A DNA stretch of 64,000 bases, taken from contig CAWFGS010000001.1 of NCBI GenBank assembly GCA_963815535.1, positions 434,001-498,000 on the forward strand. Direction: 5' to 3'. Below are positions 51,990 to 63,298 of the stretch, piece after piece. How positions within the stretch are numbered: the first letter of the stretch is position 1; each line of letters opens with the position of its first letter. The notes beneath the pieces were generated by a model. That model was given only the letters and a program-made list of their open reading frames with translations. It was not told where the DNA came from and did not search any database. The stretch is from CAWFGS01 sp963815535 (lineage in GTDB: Bacteria > Pseudomonadota > Alphaproteobacteria > Sphingomonadales > Sphingomonadaceae). The position numbers and the translations under genes are program-made.

Positions 51990-53753
51990 CTACACCAATG
52001 CCTTCGCCGCGTCGTCCATCGTGCCGTCCACAGCATCGCCATGCAGCAGCATCTCCGTATGCGCCGCGCCGCTAGGGATCATGGGGTAGCAATTGGCATC
52101 CTTCGACACCCGGCAATCGACGATCGCCGGCCCGTCGTGATCCAGCATCGCGGCGATCCCGTCATCGAGGTCGGCCGCGCCATGAATGCGAATGCCTTTC
52201 CATCCGTAAGCCTGCGCCAGCGTCACGAAATCGGGCAGGCTGTCGGAATAGGAATTGGAATAGCGGCTTTCGTAAGTCAGTTCCTGCCATTGGCGCACCA
52301 TGCCCATATATTCGTTGTTCAGGATGAATATCTTGACCGGCAGGCGATACTGGCTGGCCGTGCCCAATTCCTGGATATTCATCTGGATGCTGGCCTCTCC
52401 GGCGATGTCGATCACCAGATCGTCGGGATTGCCCAATTGCGCGCCGATCGCGGCAGGCAGGCCGTAACCCATCGTGCCAAGGCCGCCACTGGTCAGCCAT
52501 TTGTTGGGGCCGAAAAACCCGTAATATTGCGCCGCCCACATCTGATGCTGGCCAACCTCCGTCGTGATGATCGGATCGCGGTGACGGGTCAGTTCGAACA
52601 GGCGTTGCACCGCCTTTTGCGGCATCAGTTCGGATGGATGGTCGGGGAAGGCCAGGCTTTCGCGCGCCTTCCATCCGGCGATGCGCGCTTTCCATTCGGT
52701 CAGGTCGCGGGATTTGCCTGATATTCGCGCGTTCCAGGCATCGATGATCTGGGACAGAACCGTGGCGCAGTCACCCACCAGGCCAAGTTCGACCGGCACG
52801 ACCTTGTTGATCGACGCGCGGTCGATATCGATGTGTATCTTGGCGGAATGCGGGGCGAAGGCGTCGAGCCGCCCGGTCACGCGATCGTCGAACCGCGCGC
52901 CAACGCACAGCATCACATCGCTACGGTTCATGGCCATGTTCGCTTCCAACGTGCCGTGCATGCCCAACATGCCCAGCCAGTCGGGATGGTCGGCGGGAAA
53001 CGCGCCCAGACCCATCAAGGTGGAGGTCACCGGCGCGCCCGTCAGCCGCTGCAATTCGCGCAGGAGGCGGGTGGCTTCCGGCCCGGAATTGATGACGCCG
53101 CCGCCGGTGTACAAGATCGGCGCATCGGCGTTTGCAAGCATTTCGACGGCACGCGCAATGTCGGCATCGGGCGCACGGGTTTGCGGGGAGTAGCGGGTGT
53201 TGGCGGACGTATCCGTGTCGGCATCGTCGCCGTAGGATGCGAGCGCGATCTGCACGTCTTTGGGGATGTCGATCAGCACGGGGCCGGGCCGTCCGGTGGT
53301 TGCGATACGGAAAGCCTCCTCGATGGTTTGCGCCAGCCGGGCCGGGTCTTTGACGAGGTAATTGTGCTTCGTGCAGTGGCGCGTGATGCCGATGATGTCG
53401 GCTTCCTGAAACGCGTCCGTGCCGATCAGGCCGGTCGGAACCTGTCCGGTGATTATCACCAGCGGGATGGAATCGAGAAATGCGTCGGCGATGCCGGTCA
53501 CCGCGTTGGTCGCGCCGGGCCCGGATGTGACCAGCACGACGCCCGGCTTGCCGGTGGAGCGTGCATACCCTTCCGCCGCGTGCACAGCGCCCGCTTCATG
53601 GCGGACGAGGATATGGCGCAGTTCCTTGCGATCGAACAATTCGTCGTAAATCGGCAGCACCGCGCCGCCGGGATAGCCGAAGATGAATTCGACATCGCGA
53701 GCGAGCAGGCTTTCGATCAGGATGGATGCGCCGGTGCGCTCCGACTTCGACAC
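51990..53753 (-). CDS. ilvB: Acetolactate synthase large subunit (altered cofactor motif)
   Basis: Thiamine-diphosphate enzyme for the first common step of branched-chain amino acid synthesis, about 587 residues. The N-terminal motif with the catalytic Glu is [19 protein letters not shown]; the central FAD domain has [13 protein letters not shown]; the C-terminal cofactor domain has [19 protein letters not shown]. In that motif the usual metal-ligand Asp (GDAS) is Glu (codon 52395-52397). The GTG at 53753 has AAAGG upstream and gives the family-length N-terminus; the frame is open to 53807. Intact frame. A leader hairpin CGAACC/GGTTCG lies upstream near 53777-53794. Confidence 0.94.
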   Translation of the reverse strand: MSKSERTGASILIESLLARDVEFIFGYPGGAVLPIYDELFDRKELRHILVRHEAGAVHAAEGYARSTGKPGVVLVTSGPGATNAVTGIADAFLDSIPLVIITGQVPTGLIGTDAFQEADIIGITRHCTKHNYLVKDPARLAQTIEEAFRIATTGRPGPVLIDIPKDVQIALASYGDDADTDTSANTRYSPQTRAPDADIARAVEMLANADAPILYTGGGVINSGPEATRLLRELQRLTGAPVTSTLMGLGAFPADHPDWLGMLGMHGTLEANMAMNRSDVMLCVGARFDDRVTGRLDAFAPHSAKIHIDIDRASINKVVPVELGLVGDCATVLSQIIDAWNARISGKSRDLTEWKARIAGWKARESLAFPDHPSELMPQKAVQRLFELTRHRDPIITTEVGQHQMWAAQYYGFFGPNKWLTSGGLGTMGYGLPAAIGAQLGNPDDLVIDIAGEASIQMNIQELGTASQYRLPVKIFILNNEYMGMVRQWQELTYESRYSNSYSDSLPDFVTLAQAYGWKGIRIHGAADLDDGIAAMLDHDGPAIVDCRVSKDANCYPMIPSGAAHTEMLLHGDAVDGTMDDAAKALV

Positions 53754-53826
53754 TTTCGGCCTTTCAGGATATGCAATCGAACCAGTATCGGTTCGGCAAG
53801 GGTCCATACGCGGACTGACACTGACG

Positions 53827-54792
53827 TCAACCTACCGAATGGAATAATGTTTCAAAGCATACGTTCAAATTGTTATCATCGGAATGTTTCGATGGCCAAT
53901 CCTTTGGCGGTTGATTGCGGAACCATGTAAATTGGCGCTTTGCATATTGCCGCGTCGCCAATTGGGCCGCTGCGATCATGTCCGCCTCAGTCGAAGCTCC
54001 GTCGAGGAAGGCGATAATCTCGCGGACCCCGATCGCGCGCATCACGGGCAGATCGGGATCGAGTTTGCGTGCAAGCAATGCCGCGACCTCCGCGCCTGCG
54101 CCATCTTCCAGCATTCGTTCGAACCGCAGATCGCATCGTGCGAACAACGTCGCGCGATCGGGCAGCAGACGCAAGGGGTGCAGAGTGATCTCCGGCCCGA
54201 TCCCGCCCGCCATGTTCGCGTGCCAGTGTGCCATCGGCTTGCCGGTCGATCGCACCACTTCCAACGCGCGGCAGGTGCGGGCATTGTCTGCCGGGGCCAG
54301 CCGGGCAGCGGCTTCGGGATCGTCGCGTTCCAAAGCTGCGCGGGCGGCGGTTTGCGGCATGGCGCGAATGTCCGCACGTATGTTCGGATCGATGGCGGGG
54401 ATGGGCGCGATCCCGTCCAGCAGGGTGCGGATATACATGCCCGTGCCGCCGCACAGGATGGGTATGGCCCCGGCCCCGTGCAGCGCGGCAATTTCGCGCT
54501 TCGCCGCCCGCGCCCAGTCGGCCGCCGAACATGCGATTGCGCCGTCCCAGGTTCCATACAGCCGGTGTTCGATGCCCTCCATTTCTTGGGGTGAAGGGCG
54601 TGCGCTGAGGACGTGCAGATCGCGATAGACCTGCGCGCTGTCCGCATTGATGACGACCGCACGTTTGCCCCGTTCCGCCAATTCCTGGGCCAGCCGAACG
54701 GCAAGCCCGCTCTTGCCGCTCGCGGTCGGCCCTGCGATGAGGGCCACCGGCGGTTTGATGCCGGCTTCGTCGGGAGAATTATCGGTGATCAC
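53827..54792 (-). CDS. miaA: tRNA dimethylallyltransferase
   Basis: Adds dimethylallyl to A37 of tRNAs that read UNN codons. P-loop [14 protein letters not shown] (residues about 20-33), then [32 protein letters not shown] and [14 protein letters not shown], all typical. About 321 residues. The start is GTG at 54792, and the serB start GTG at 54785 overlaps it on the other strand in a palindrome. A second in-frame GTG closer to the P-loop (PPVALIAG) is an alternative. Confidence 0.93.
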   Translation of the reverse strand: MITDNSPDEAGIKPPVALIAGPTASGKSGLAVRLAQELAERGKRAVVINADSAQVYRDLHVLSARPSPQEMEGIEHRLYGTWDGAIACSAADWARAAKREIAALHGAGAIPILCGGTGMYIRTLLDGIAPIPAIDPNIRADIRAMPQTAARAALERDDPEAAARLAPADNARTCRALEVVRSTGKPMAHWHANMAGGIGPEITLHPLRLLPDRATLFARCDLRFERMLEDGAGAEVAALLARKLDPDLPVMRAIGVREIIAFLDGASTEADMIAAAQLATRQYAKRQFTWFRNQPPKDWPSKHSDDNNLNVCFETLFHSVG

Positions 54793-54794
54793 CG
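54783..54794. promoter_or_regulatory. Palindrome that holds both miaA and serB start codons
   Basis: CGGTGATCACCG is a perfect 12-base palindrome. The GTG of serB (+) is at 54785-54787 and the GTG of miaA (-) at 54792-54790, so the two coding regions overlap by eight bases. If both starts are right, each promoter lies inside the other gene. Confidence 0.5.
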
Positions 54795-55663
54795 TCAACG
54801 TGATAGCAGACGAGCGCGCGGTGCGAACCCGTATCGAGCGGGTGGCGGCGGCGCTGACCGCAATTGGCATTCGCGCCGATAGTCGATCGCCCGCGGATGG
54901 CGTCCGAAACGTCGCGAGATTGCACTGCACGACGACGGACCGGGCGGCGGTGAAAACGATCGTGGAACGCCACCTTGCAGGCGACGACGTTCTGATCGCG
55001 GAGGGAACGCCGCGCACGCCGATGCTGCTTGTTTCCGACATGGATTCGACCATGATCGGGCAGGAATGCATCGACGAACTTGCGGATTTCGCGGGTATGA
55101 AGCCGCAAGTGTCCGCCATTACCGAACGGGCGATGCGCGGGGAAATCGATTTCGCAGCGGCCCTGCATGAACGTGTCGCACTGCTCGCCGGTTTGGACGA
55201 AACGGTTATCGACCGGTGCCTGGCCGAACGGATCACGCCGATGCCCGGTGCGCGCGAATTGGTGGCGGGTTTGCGGGCCCGGGGATGCCGAACCGTTCTT
55301 GTCACCGGTGGCTTCCACCATTTCGCCGTTCCCGTGGCGCGGATGCTCGGCTTCGATCGGGTGGTCGGCAATCGGCTTGCCGTGTCGGGCGGCAAACTGA
55401 CCGGCATCGTAACAGGCGACATCGTAACGGCGCAGACGAAGCGACGGGTTCTGCTGGAAGCCGCAGCGGAACTGCCCGGCGGTGCCGCGATCCTCGCCAC
55501 CGGTGACGGGGCGAACGATGTTCCCATGTTGCAGGCGGCGACTTATGGCATGGCATATCACGCCAAACCCGCGGCGAAGGCAGCGGGCGATGGCTGGATA
55601 GCGCGCGGCGATCTTACCAACATATTGCGGCTGCTAGATATTACCCCGGCGGCTTCGGATTAA
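54785..55663 (+). CDS. serB: Phosphoserine phosphatase SerB
   Basis: HAD-superfamily phosphatase for the last step of serine synthesis, 292 residues. An N-terminal ACT-like part ([20 protein letters not shown]) precedes the HAD core: motif I is [20 protein letters not shown] with the nucleophile Asp, then [17 protein letters not shown], and motif [21 protein letters not shown]. The start was chosen for the ACT-like fold; the frame is open upstream to 54647. Intact frame. Confidence 0.93.
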   Translation: MITVNVIADERAVRTRIERVAAALTAIGIRADSRSPADGVRNVARLHCTTTDRAAVKTIVERHLAGDDVLIAEGTPRTPMLLVSDMDSTMIGQECIDELADFAGMKPQVSAITERAMRGEIDFAAALHERVALLAGLDETVIDRCLAERITPMPGARELVAGLRARGCRTVLVTGGFHHFAVPVARMLGFDRVVGNRLAVSGGKLTGIVTGDIVTAQTKRRVLLEAAAELPGGAAILATGDGANDVPMLQAATYGMAYHAKPAAKAAGDGWIARGDLTNILRLLDITPAASD

Positions 55664-55672
55664 ACCTGTTAT

Positions 55673-55686
55673 TGACACGCATGTCA
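55673..55686 (+). promoter_or_regulatory. Inverted repeat upstream of coq4
   Basis: TGACA-CGCA-TGTCA is a perfect inverted repeat 21 bases before the coq4 start and overlaps a TTGACA-like -35. Such a dyad is often a TetR/GntR-type operator. No matching regulator is near by. Confidence 0.3.
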
Positions 55687-55706
55687 GTGACGGTCAAACC
55701 ACGGGC

Positions 55707-56501
55707 ATGACACAGACGACCGACCTTCCCATGCAACACCCCGACCGCCGGATGCGGGGTTTTCGCCCGCTGAAGGCATGGGGCCATTTTCGCAAACTGA
55801 TCGCGAACAAGGAGGATACCGAACAGGTCTTCCAAATCACCGACGCGTTGAAAGGGCACAAGACGGCGCGGCAGGGGCGGGAATTCGTCGCGTCCGATCT
55901 CGGCCAGCGGCTGCTGCGCGAAAATGCGGACATACCCGCAATGCTGGACGATCACGATCGCTGGGCCGATTGTGCGCCGGGCACGGTGGGACATCGTTAC
56001 GTCGAGTTCATGAAGAAGGAAGGTCTGACCGCCGCCGGCCTGCGCGACGAATCCTATCGCTTCCTGCCCAAAGCCGAGCGCCCCGACGATCTGTACGAAT
56101 GGTATTACGAACGACTGCGCGACACGCACGATCTGTTTCATATCCTGACCGGCTATGGCCGCGATGCGCTGGGCGAATTGTGCCTGCTGGGCTTCACCTA
56201 TCGGCAGAACCACAATCCCGGCGTCGCGTTCATCGCGTTTCTGGGAACGCGCCAATTGCGGAAGGATACCCGCACGAAAGCGCCGCTGATGGCCGCCATG
56301 CGCGAAGGCATGCGGCTCGGCGCAGCTGCCGACAAGCTAAGCCATCTGGATATCGCAGCGTTGATGCATGAACCGCTGGCGGACGCACGGACGCGGCTGA
56401 ATATCGGCGACCCTGCAACCTATCGCGAATGCCTGCGAATTCTACGCGGCGAAGGGTTGCGCGCGGAAGACGTCATGCCGGGCGGCAAGCTGGCAGCTTA
56501 A
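55707..56501 (+). CDS. Coq4 family protein, ubiquinone biosynthesis
   Basis: The 264-residue protein has the Coq4 zinc motif HDLFHILTGYGRDALGE: His141-Asp142-x-x-His145, then Glu157, matching HDxxH-(x)11-E. Coq4 and its bacterial relatives act in ubiquinone ring modification. WYYERLRD, FTYRQNHNPGVAFIAFLGTR and GAAADKLSHLDIAAL are also typical. Intact frame. It ends 13 bases from purL, facing it. Confidence 0.88.
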   Translation: MTQTTDLPMQHPDRRMRGFRPLKAWGHFRKLIANKEDTEQVFQITDALKGHKTARQGREFVASDLGQRLLRENADIPAMLDDHDRWADCAPGTVGHRYVEFMKKEGLTAAGLRDESYRFLPKAERPDDLYEWYYERLRDTHDLFHILTGYGRDALGELCLLGFTYRQNHNPGVAFIAFLGTRQLRKDTRTKAPLMAAMREGMRLGAAADKLSHLDIAALMHEPLADARTRLNIGDPATYRECLRILRGEGLRAEDVMPGGKLAA

Positions 56502-56514
56502 CCTCGCGGCAGGG

Positions 56515-58773
56515 TCAATTTTCCATCCAGTCGCGGAAGAAGCTGTCGCTGGCTTCGCGCAGATCGGCGAGCGACACCGTTGCGACGTGGCCTGAATAAC
56601 CGGGATTGTCGCCGATCTGAATGGCGCTGCCGCCCGTTTGGCCCAAGGCGGCGCATGCAATGCCCGCATCGGCACACAAACGCTGGATCGCATCGGCATC
56701 CGCACTGGATTTTGCCGTGCAGACGAAACGACCCTGCCCTTCACCGAACATCATTTCTTCCCAAGTTTCGGCTTCCGATGGATAATTCAGCGCGATGTGG
56801 CAGCCGATGCCACCGGCCAGCGCCATTTCGGCGACAGCGCACAACACCCCGCCATCAGAGACATCATGAACGGCGGTGACCGTACCATCGGCGACAATCC
56901 GCAGCACCAGCTCAGCGACCGCACGTTCGGCCTTTAGGTCCACCGCGGGTGCCGCACCGCCGGGGTCGTTCAGAATGTCCCGTGCATAGAGCGATTGCCC
57001 CAGATGCCCGGTATCGCGGCCCAGCAGGAGGATTAAGTGTCCTTCACCCTTGAACCCCATCGTCATCATCTTGGAATAATCGTCGACGATACCGACCCCG
57101 CCGATCGCGGGCGTCGGCAGGATCGCGCTGCCGCCACCTGTCGCCTTGCTTTCGTTGTAGAGCGACACGTTCCCGCTCACGATCGGGAAATCCAGCGCGC
57201 GGCAGGCCTCGCCCATGCCGTCCAGGCAGCCGACGAATTGCGCCATGATTTCGGGCCGTTCCGGGTTGCCGAAATTGAGGCAGTTGGTGATCGCCAGCGG
57301 CCGTGCGCCGACCGCGCACAGATTGCGATAGGCTTCGGCCACCGCCTGCTTGCCGCCCTCATACGGGTCGGCGTAGCAATAGCGCGGCGTGCAATCGGTG
57401 GTCATGGCCAGCGCCTTGCCCGTGCCGTGAACCCGCACCACTGCCGCATCGCCGCCGGTCTGCAGCGTGTCCGCGCCGACCTGACTGTCATATTGCTGCC
57501 AGATCCAGCGGCGACTGGCGAGGGCGGGGCTGGCCATCATCTTGAGAAGATCCGCGCCGATATCGGTGCTGTCCGGCACATCGCCCAACGGCGCGACCTT
57601 GGCCCAATTTCTGTACTCGTCCTGCGACAGATAGGGCCGCTGATATTGCGGCGCATCGTCCGCCAGCGGGCCCAGCGGAATGTCGCACACCGTTTCCCCA
57701 TCGAAATCGAGCACCATCCGTCCGGTATCGGTAACCTCGCCGATGACGGCGAAATCCAGCTCCCACTTCGCGAAGATCGCCGCCGCCTCGTCCTCGCGGC
57801 CCGGCTTCAGCACCATCAACATGCGTTCCTGGCTTTCGGACAGCATCATTTCGTATGGCGTCATCCCCTTTTCCCGGCAGGGAACGGCGTTCATGTCCAG
57901 CCGGATGCCGACCTTGCCATTGGTGGCCATTTCCACCGCGCTGGAGGTCAGGCCCGCCGCGCCCATATCCTGTATCGCGACGATGGCGTCGGTCGCCATC
58001 AATTCCAGACATGCCTCGATCAGCAGCTTTTCCACGAAAGGATCGCCGACCTGCACGGTGGGGCGTTTCTCTTCGATATCGTCGCCGAAATCCGCGCTGG
58101 CCATCGTCGCGCCGTGGATGCCGTCGCGCCCGGTTTTCGATCCGACATAGACGATCGAATTGCCGACCCCGCTGGCCGCGCTGTAGAATATCCTGTCGGT
58201 ATCGGCGACGCCGACGGTCATGGCGTTGACCAATATGTTGCCGTCATACGCCGCATCGAAATTGGTTTCGCCGCCGACTGTCGGCACACCGACGCAATTG
58301 CCGTAACCGCCGATGCCCGCGACGACGCCCTTCACCAGATGTTTCATCTTGGGATGATCGGGCCGGCCGAAGCGCAAGGCGTTGAGATTGGCGACCGGCC
58401 GTGCGCCCATCGTGAACACATCGCGCAAGATACCGCCGACGCCGGTCGCCGCCCCCTGATAGGGTTCGATGTAGCTGGGGTGATTGTGGCTTTCCATTTT
58501 GAAGATCGCGGCTTGCCCAACGCCATTCGGACCCTCGCCGATGTCGATCACGCCCGCATTCTCGCCGGGGCCGCAGATGACCCAGGGCGCCTGCGTCGGG
58601 AGTTTCTTCAGATGGAACCGACTGGATTTGTAACTGCAATGTTCGGACCACATGACCGAAAATATGCCCAATTCCACCAGATTGGGTTCGCGATCCAGCG
58701 CAGCCAGAACGCGGGCATATTCTTCGTCGTTCAGGCCATGCGCTGCGACGGTTTCGGGGGTGATGTCGGTCAT
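56515..58773 (-). CDS. purL: Phosphoribosylformylglycinamidine synthase subunit PurL
   Basis: ATP-dependent purine enzyme of the small (PurL + PurQ + PurS) type, 752 residues, no glutaminase domain. Motifs: [98 protein letters not shown] and the second-half [20 protein letters not shown]. Start [19 protein letters not shown] at 58773. Intact frame. Confidence 0.97.
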   Translation of the reverse strand: MTDITPETVAAHGLNDEEYARVLAALDREPNLVELGIFSVMWSEHCSYKSSRFHLKKLPTQAPWVICGPGENAGVIDIGEGPNGVGQAAIFKMESHNHPSYIEPYQGAATGVGGILRDVFTMGARPVANLNALRFGRPDHPKMKHLVKGVVAGIGGYGNCVGVPTVGGETNFDAAYDGNILVNAMTVGVADTDRIFYSAASGVGNSIVYVGSKTGRDGIHGATMASADFGDDIEEKRPTVQVGDPFVEKLLIEACLELMATDAIVAIQDMGAAGLTSSAVEMATNGKVGIRLDMNAVPCREKGMTPYEMMLSESQERMLMVLKPGREDEAAAIFAKWELDFAVIGEVTDTGRMVLDFDGETVCDIPLGPLADDAPQYQRPYLSQDEYRNWAKVAPLGDVPDSTDIGADLLKMMASPALASRRWIWQQYDSQVGADTLQTGGDAAVVRVHGTGKALAMTTDCTPRYCYADPYEGGKQAVAEAYRNLCAVGARPLAITNCLNFGNPERPEIMAQFVGCLDGMGEACRALDFPIVSGNVSLYNESKATGGGSAILPTPAIGGVGIVDDYSKMMTMGFKGEGHLILLLGRDTGHLGQSLYARDILNDPGGAAPAVDLKAERAVAELVLRIVADGTVTAVHDVSDGGVLCAVAEMALAGGIGCHIALNYPSEAETWEEMMFGEGQGRFVCTAKSSADADAIQRLCADAGIACAALGQTGGSAIQIGDNPGYSGHVATVSLADLREASDSFFRDWMEN

Positions 58774-58805
58774 GGCGACGACATAGGCGCGGCGGCAAGC
58801 ATCGG

Positions 58806-59480
58806 CTACCCCCGCACGGCCCCATGATGCCGGGTTGTCCCCACCCACCACGCCGCCGCCGTCAACGCGCCGAATGCGGCGAACGCAGTGGCGAAGAACG
58901 TGGCATCGATGGCTTCGGGTTGGGGGCCGAACACGTCCACGATCTGCAATATCGCGAACAAGGCCGCCAGCACCGTCAACGGCAATACCGGGCCGCTCGT
59001 GCGCCGCGCATACCAGACCAGCGCCCCCGCCACCATCGCGGTTTCCAGCGCGACTGCGATCACGGGGTAGTTCCACAGGGCGAGGCCGAACTTCGCGTCT
59101 TCCCCGGCAAAGCTCATATCGGCGGTGTGGACCAGCACATCCAGGAACCAGTGGGACACTACCACGCCCGCGCCGAGCAGCGCCGCCAGCGCGTCCTTCC
59201 TCCCCAACCACACCGCCACCGCGAAGGTCGCTGCCCATACCAGGCTGCCGAGCAGGCTGTGCGTGTAGGGCATGTGGTACATGTCCAGCGGGCGCATGAC
59301 GGTGATACCAGGTTCGATCCGCAGCTTTTCCACACCGACGATCACCAGTGCGAAGAACGCCCAATCCACCAGTTGCGCGGCAACGAACAGCAGCCCCAGC
59401 TTGGGCGCGCGCGGTGTGATTGCCGCCGCAGCCAAGGCGGGTGCCCAATGCCCGATGAACATGTCCAGTCCCCCCATCAT
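58806..59480 (-). CDS. Polytopic membrane protein, YdjM/metal-dependent hydrolase-like
   Basis: A 224-residue protein with about six hydrophobic segments. [19 protein letters not shown] and [16 protein letters not shown] hold His and Asp residues set inside helices, like inner-membrane hydrolases of the YdjM/DUF457 type. The start could be 59480 or 59462 ([10 protein letters not shown]); the latter follows GGGGGACTGGAC. Located 33 bases after the purL start on the same strand. Function not known. Confidence 0.72.
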   Translation of the reverse strand: MMGGLDMFIGHWAPALAAAAITPRAPKLGLLFVAAQLVDWAFFALVIVGVEKLRIEPGITVMRPLDMYHMPYTHSLLGSLVWAATFAVAVWLGRKDALAALLGAGVVVSHWFLDVLVHTADMSFAGEDAKFGLALWNYPVIAVALETAMVAGALVWYARRTSGPVLPLTVLAALFAILQIVDVFGPQPEAIDATFFATAFAAFGALTAAAWWVGTTRHHGAVRG

Positions 59481-59561
59481 AATCGCATGCGCTGCGGCAA
59501 TCCCGCATTGCCGACCGCCTTATGGTTGACCGCGCTGGCGGGCCGCGTCAATGCCGTTGCC

Positions 59562-59852
59562 ATGACCACGCCCGATGCAAAATCGACCGCCGTTCCCGAT
59601 ACCGATGCCGCCGACCGCCCGGTTGCGGACATGAATTTCGAAGATGCGCTGCACGCATTGGAAGATGTGGTGCGCCGGTTGGAAAGCGGCGACGTGCCGC
59701 TGGACGATTCCATCGACCTGTACGAACGTGGCGAGAAATTGCGGCAACGATGCCAGGCGCGCCTCGATTCCGCGCAATCGCGGATCGAAAGCATCGTGGC
59801 CGGCCCGGATGGTGCGGCGACCGGTACGAAAGCGTTCGACGACAATGGCTGA
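59562..59852 (+). CDS. xseB: Exodeoxyribonuclease VII small subunit
   Basis: A 96-residue subunit of the exonuclease that degrades single-strand DNA. The conserved coiled coil is MNFEDALHALEDVVRRLESG then VPLDDSIDLYERGEKLRQRC. Start ATG 59562. Its stop overlaps the ispA start by eight bases. Intact frame. Confidence 0.93.
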   Translation: MTTPDAKSTAVPDTDAADRPVADMNFEDALHALEDVVRRLESGDVPLDDSIDLYERGEKLRQRCQARLDSAQSRIESIVAGPDGAATGTKAFDDNG

Positions 59853-60763
59853 CATTCGGCTCGCCAGCGACAATTCCGATCTGCTTACCGGCGCGTTGGC
59901 TGCCATTCAGGGCGATATCGACAGCGCGTTCGATGCCGCTCTGCCCATTCCCGGCGACACCAGCGCACCGTTGGTGGAGGCGATGCGCTATGCCGCGATC
60001 GGCGGCGGCAAACGCGTGCGCCCCCTGCTGCTGACGGCGGTATCGCAAATGTACGGCGTTGCGCGCGAAACGGCGGTGCAGGCAGGCTGCGCGGTGGAGG
60101 CGATCCACGTCTATTCCCTGATCCATGACGATCTGCCATGCATGGACGATGACGATCTGCGCCACGGCAAGCCGACCGTGCACCGCGCTTTCGACGAAGC
60201 CACCGCCGTGTTGGCGGGCGATCGCCTTGCATGCGCTGGCGTTCGAAATCCTGTCCGACGCGCACATCATCGGCGATCCGTTCGTACGCGCCGAACTGAT
60301 CGCCACCCTCGCCACCGCCAGCGGCATGAACGGCATGGCCGGGGGGCAAGTGATGGATATGGCGGCCGATCACGCGACTTACGATGTCGGCGCGATTACC
60401 CGGTTGCAGCAGCTCAAAACCGGGGCGCTGCTGGCCGCGGCGGTCGAAATGGGCGCGGCATTGGGCAAGGTCGCGCCCGATGCGCGCCAGCACCTGCGCG
60501 CCTATGCCAGAGACATCGGACTGGCGTTCCAGATTGCCGACGATCTGCTGGATGTCGGCGGCGACGAGGGTAAGGCGGGCAAGGCACTTCGCAAGGATGC
60601 CGGGCAGGGGAAGCAGACTTTCGTGTCCCTGATGGGCGAAGACGAAGCGCGCAAACAGGCACAGGCGTTGAGTGAACAGGCGATCGGTCACCTGTCGGCG
60701 CACGGGGCGGAGGCCGATTTGTTGCGCGCTCTCGCGCGTTATATCGTGGAGCGCGATCGATGA
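59845..60763 (+). CDS. ispA: Farnesyl diphosphate synthase (one frameshift)
   Basis: Builds C15 farnesyl diphosphate for quinones and carotenoids. Start MADIRLASDNSDLLTGALAA. First Asp-rich motif HDDLPCMDDDDLRHGKPT, with GGGKRVRPLLL before it; after a shift near 60230 the rest continues with VRAELIATLATASGMNGMAG, LKTGALLAAAVEMGA and the second Asp-rich motif FQIADDLLDVGGD. About 306 residues. Overlaps xseB upstream; the stop overlaps coaD by four bases (ATGA). Confidence 0.93.
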
Positions 60764-61284
60764 ACGTCACGGGCAGGCAACGCATCGGCATTTATCCCGG
60801 CACATTCGATCCGGTCACGCTGGGTCATGCGGATATCATCCGGCGCGGCGCGAAACTGGTCGATCGTCTGGTGATCGGGGTGACCACCAACCCGTCCAAG
60901 AACCCGATGTTTTCCACCAACGAACGGCTGACGATGGTGCGGCGCGAGGTCGATGCGCTGGGCATTGCGAATGTCGATGTCGTCGGCTTCAACGCGCTTC
61001 TGATGAAATTCGCCGCGCGGCAGAATGCCAGCGTCATCGTGCGCGGCCTGCGCGCGGTGGCGGATTTCGAATATGAATATCAGATGGCGGGCATGAATCA
61101 GCAGATCGACGACACCATCGAAACGGTGTTCCTGATGGCCGATGTGTGCCTGCAACCGATCGCATCGAAACTGGTGAAGGAAATCGCCCTGTTCGGCGGG
61201 GACATCGCGCCCTTCGTCAGCGAGAGCATCCGCCGCGATGTGGAAGCACGGGTGAAGGAAGTCGGTTCGAAAGGCGATTATTGA
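60760..61284 (+). CDS. coaD: Pantetheine-phosphate adenylyltransferase
   Basis: Penultimate step of coenzyme A synthesis. The nucleotidyltransferase motif YPGTFDPVTLGHADIIRRGA (T/HxGH), then VRGLRAVADFEYEYQMAGMN and FVSESIRRDVEARVKEVG. 174 residues, normal length. Coupled to ispA by ATGA. Intact frame. Confidence 0.96.
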   Translation: MNVTGRQRIGIYPGTFDPVTLGHADIIRRGAKLVDRLVIGVTTNPSKNPMFSTNERLTMVRREVDALGIANVDVVGFNALLMKFAARQNASVIVRGLRAVADFEYEYQMAGMNQQIDDTIETVFLMADVCLQPIASKLVKEIALFGGDIAPFVSESIRRDVEARVKEVGSKGDY

Positions 61285-61386
61285 GCGAGCGATCGGCCCT
61301 CGTTTGCACCATACCCCATTCATTGAAGTGACAGTGACGAGCCGCTAGTCCGTGCGGCAACTCCGAACCAGTTTGACGGGATTTTG

Positions 61387-62046
61387 ATGTTGAAACGTTT
61401 TTTTGCGATCGGCACGGCGGCCATGCTGCTTGGCGACCCCGCTTTCCGCCACGGCCCAGGAAACGAAGGGGCCGGAAGCTCCGGCGCAGGACGCTGAACT
61501 GGCAGCGCCGAACGCCGATCCGGTGGAGGCGCGCGGACCGCTCGCCCCTGTCAATTACGATGCCAGCGTCGATCGCGACGATATTCTGGTGCTGGACCTC
61601 AGCAACGGCAAACGGGTGTCGATCCGCCTGATGCCCGATTGGGCGCCCGCCCATGTCGATCGGGTCAAGACGCTGACACGGCAGGGCTTCTACGATGGCG
61701 TTATCTTCCACCGCGTGATCGACGGATTCATGGCGCAGACCGGCGATCCGACCGGCACCGGGCAGGGCGGTTCGCAGCTTCCCGATCTGACCGCGGAATT
61801 CAATCGCGCGCCCCATGTTCGCGGCACGATATCGATGGCCCGCGCACAGTCGGACGACAGCGCGAACAGCCAGTTTTTCGTCGTGTTCTACCCCCGTTTC
61901 GCGCTCGATCGGAAATACACCAATTTCGGCCGCGTCATTGCCGGGATGGATGCGGTCGATGCGATCGAACGCGGCGAACCGCCCGCGAACCCGACCCGGA
62001 TCGTGCAGGCGTCGCTGGCGTCCGCGATCGGCCCGCACCGGCATGA
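61387..62046 (+). CDS. Cyclophilin-type peptidyl-prolyl isomerase, exported (frameshifted)
   Basis: The protein starts at ATG 61387 (MLKRFFAIGTAAMLLG), a signal peptide broken by a shift near 61430. The cyclophilin domain is clear: PDWAPAHVDRVKTLTRQGFY, FHRVIDGFMAQTGDPTGTGQ, ISMARAQSDDSANSQFFVVF and NFGRVIAGMDAVDAIERGEP. The end is uncertain: one missing base near 62030 gives ASADRPAPA and a stop at 62046, whereas as read it runs to 62191. A periplasmic isomerase is likely. Confidence 0.85.
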
Positions 62047-62222
62047 GTCGCGGCCTGGCCCCGCAGCATTACGCGTCCGACCCGCCTGCACAGGACGTGC
62101 CGCAGATCAACGGTCTGACCGGGCGGCCCCAGCAAAGCGCACCCGTCAGCGAGTGAACCCATCGGCAAGTAAAGCTGCGATCGACGGGTGACGCGCCCGC
62201 GCCGCTGCGATAGGCGCACGGC

Positions 62223-63274
62223 ATGCGTGTTGACCTGTTCGATTTCGACCTTCCGCCCGAACTGATCGCTTTGCGCCCGGCGCGTCCGCGCGATTCCGCG
62301 CGAATGCTGCTGGTCGAAGGCGCCGAGTCGCTGCGCGACTGCATCCGTTCGCGATCTGCCCAGCCTGTTGCAGCCCGGCGACGTGCTGGTCTTCAACGAC
62401 ACGCGCGTCATTCCCGCGCAATTGACCGGACGGCGGGGCAACGCCACCATCGGCGCGACCTTGCACAAACGGATCGATGCGCGATCGTGGCAGGCGTTCA
62501 TCCGCAACGCGAAACGATTGAAGCCCGGCGACGTCGTCGATTTCGGCCACGACGTGTCGGCGGTGGCGCGCGAACGGCACGCGGATGGCAGCTTCACGCT
62601 GTTTTTCGAAGGGGACGAGCCCGTCGAAATCCTGCTCGAACGCGCAGGCTCCATGCCATTGCCACCCTATATCGCGGGCAAGCGCCCCACCGACGCGCGG
62701 GATGCGGACGATTACCAAACCATGTTCGCCCGCGACAAGGGGGCCGTCGCCGCGCCGACCGCCGCGCTGCATTTTACGCCCGAATTGACAGGTGCGCTGG
62801 CCGCCGCCGGCATCGGCAGCGAAACGCTGACCTTGCATGTGGGGGCAGGTACGTTTCTGCCCGTAAAGGCAGACGATACGGACGATCACGCGATGCATGC
62901 GGAATGGGGGCGGATCGATGCGGCGACCGCCGGCCGTCTGAACGCCGTTCGCGCCGGTGGCGGACGGCTGATCTGCGTCGGCACGACCGTCCTGCGCCTG
63001 CTCGAAAGCGCAGTCGATGACGCCGGGCACGATCCAGCCGTTCGAAGGGGACACGTCGATCTTCATCACGCCCGGTTACCGATTCGGGGCGGCGGATGGA
63101 TTGATGACCAATTTCCATCTTCCCAAATCGACCCTGTTCATGCTGGTCAGCGCCATGATGGGCCGGGACCGGATGCTCGCGGCCTATGCCCATGCGATCG
63201 CCGCGCAATACAGGTTTTACAGTTACGGTGATTCATCCCTGTTGCTGCCGGCCAAAAAACAGGTCGGCACATAA
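62223..63274 (+). CDS. queA: S-adenosylmethionine:tRNA ribosyltransferase-isomerase QueA (two frameshifts)
   Basis: Forms epoxyqueuosine in tRNA. Start [20 protein letters not shown]. After a shift near 62345: [27 protein letters not shown]-like [50 protein letters not shown] and [19 protein letters not shown] second shift near 63020 leads to [20 protein letters not shown] and [17 protein letters not shown]. About 350 residues. The gene is 64 bases from the previous stop region. Confidence 0.93.
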
Positions 63275-63298
63275 GCCGAACCCGTTCGTTTGAGCATC

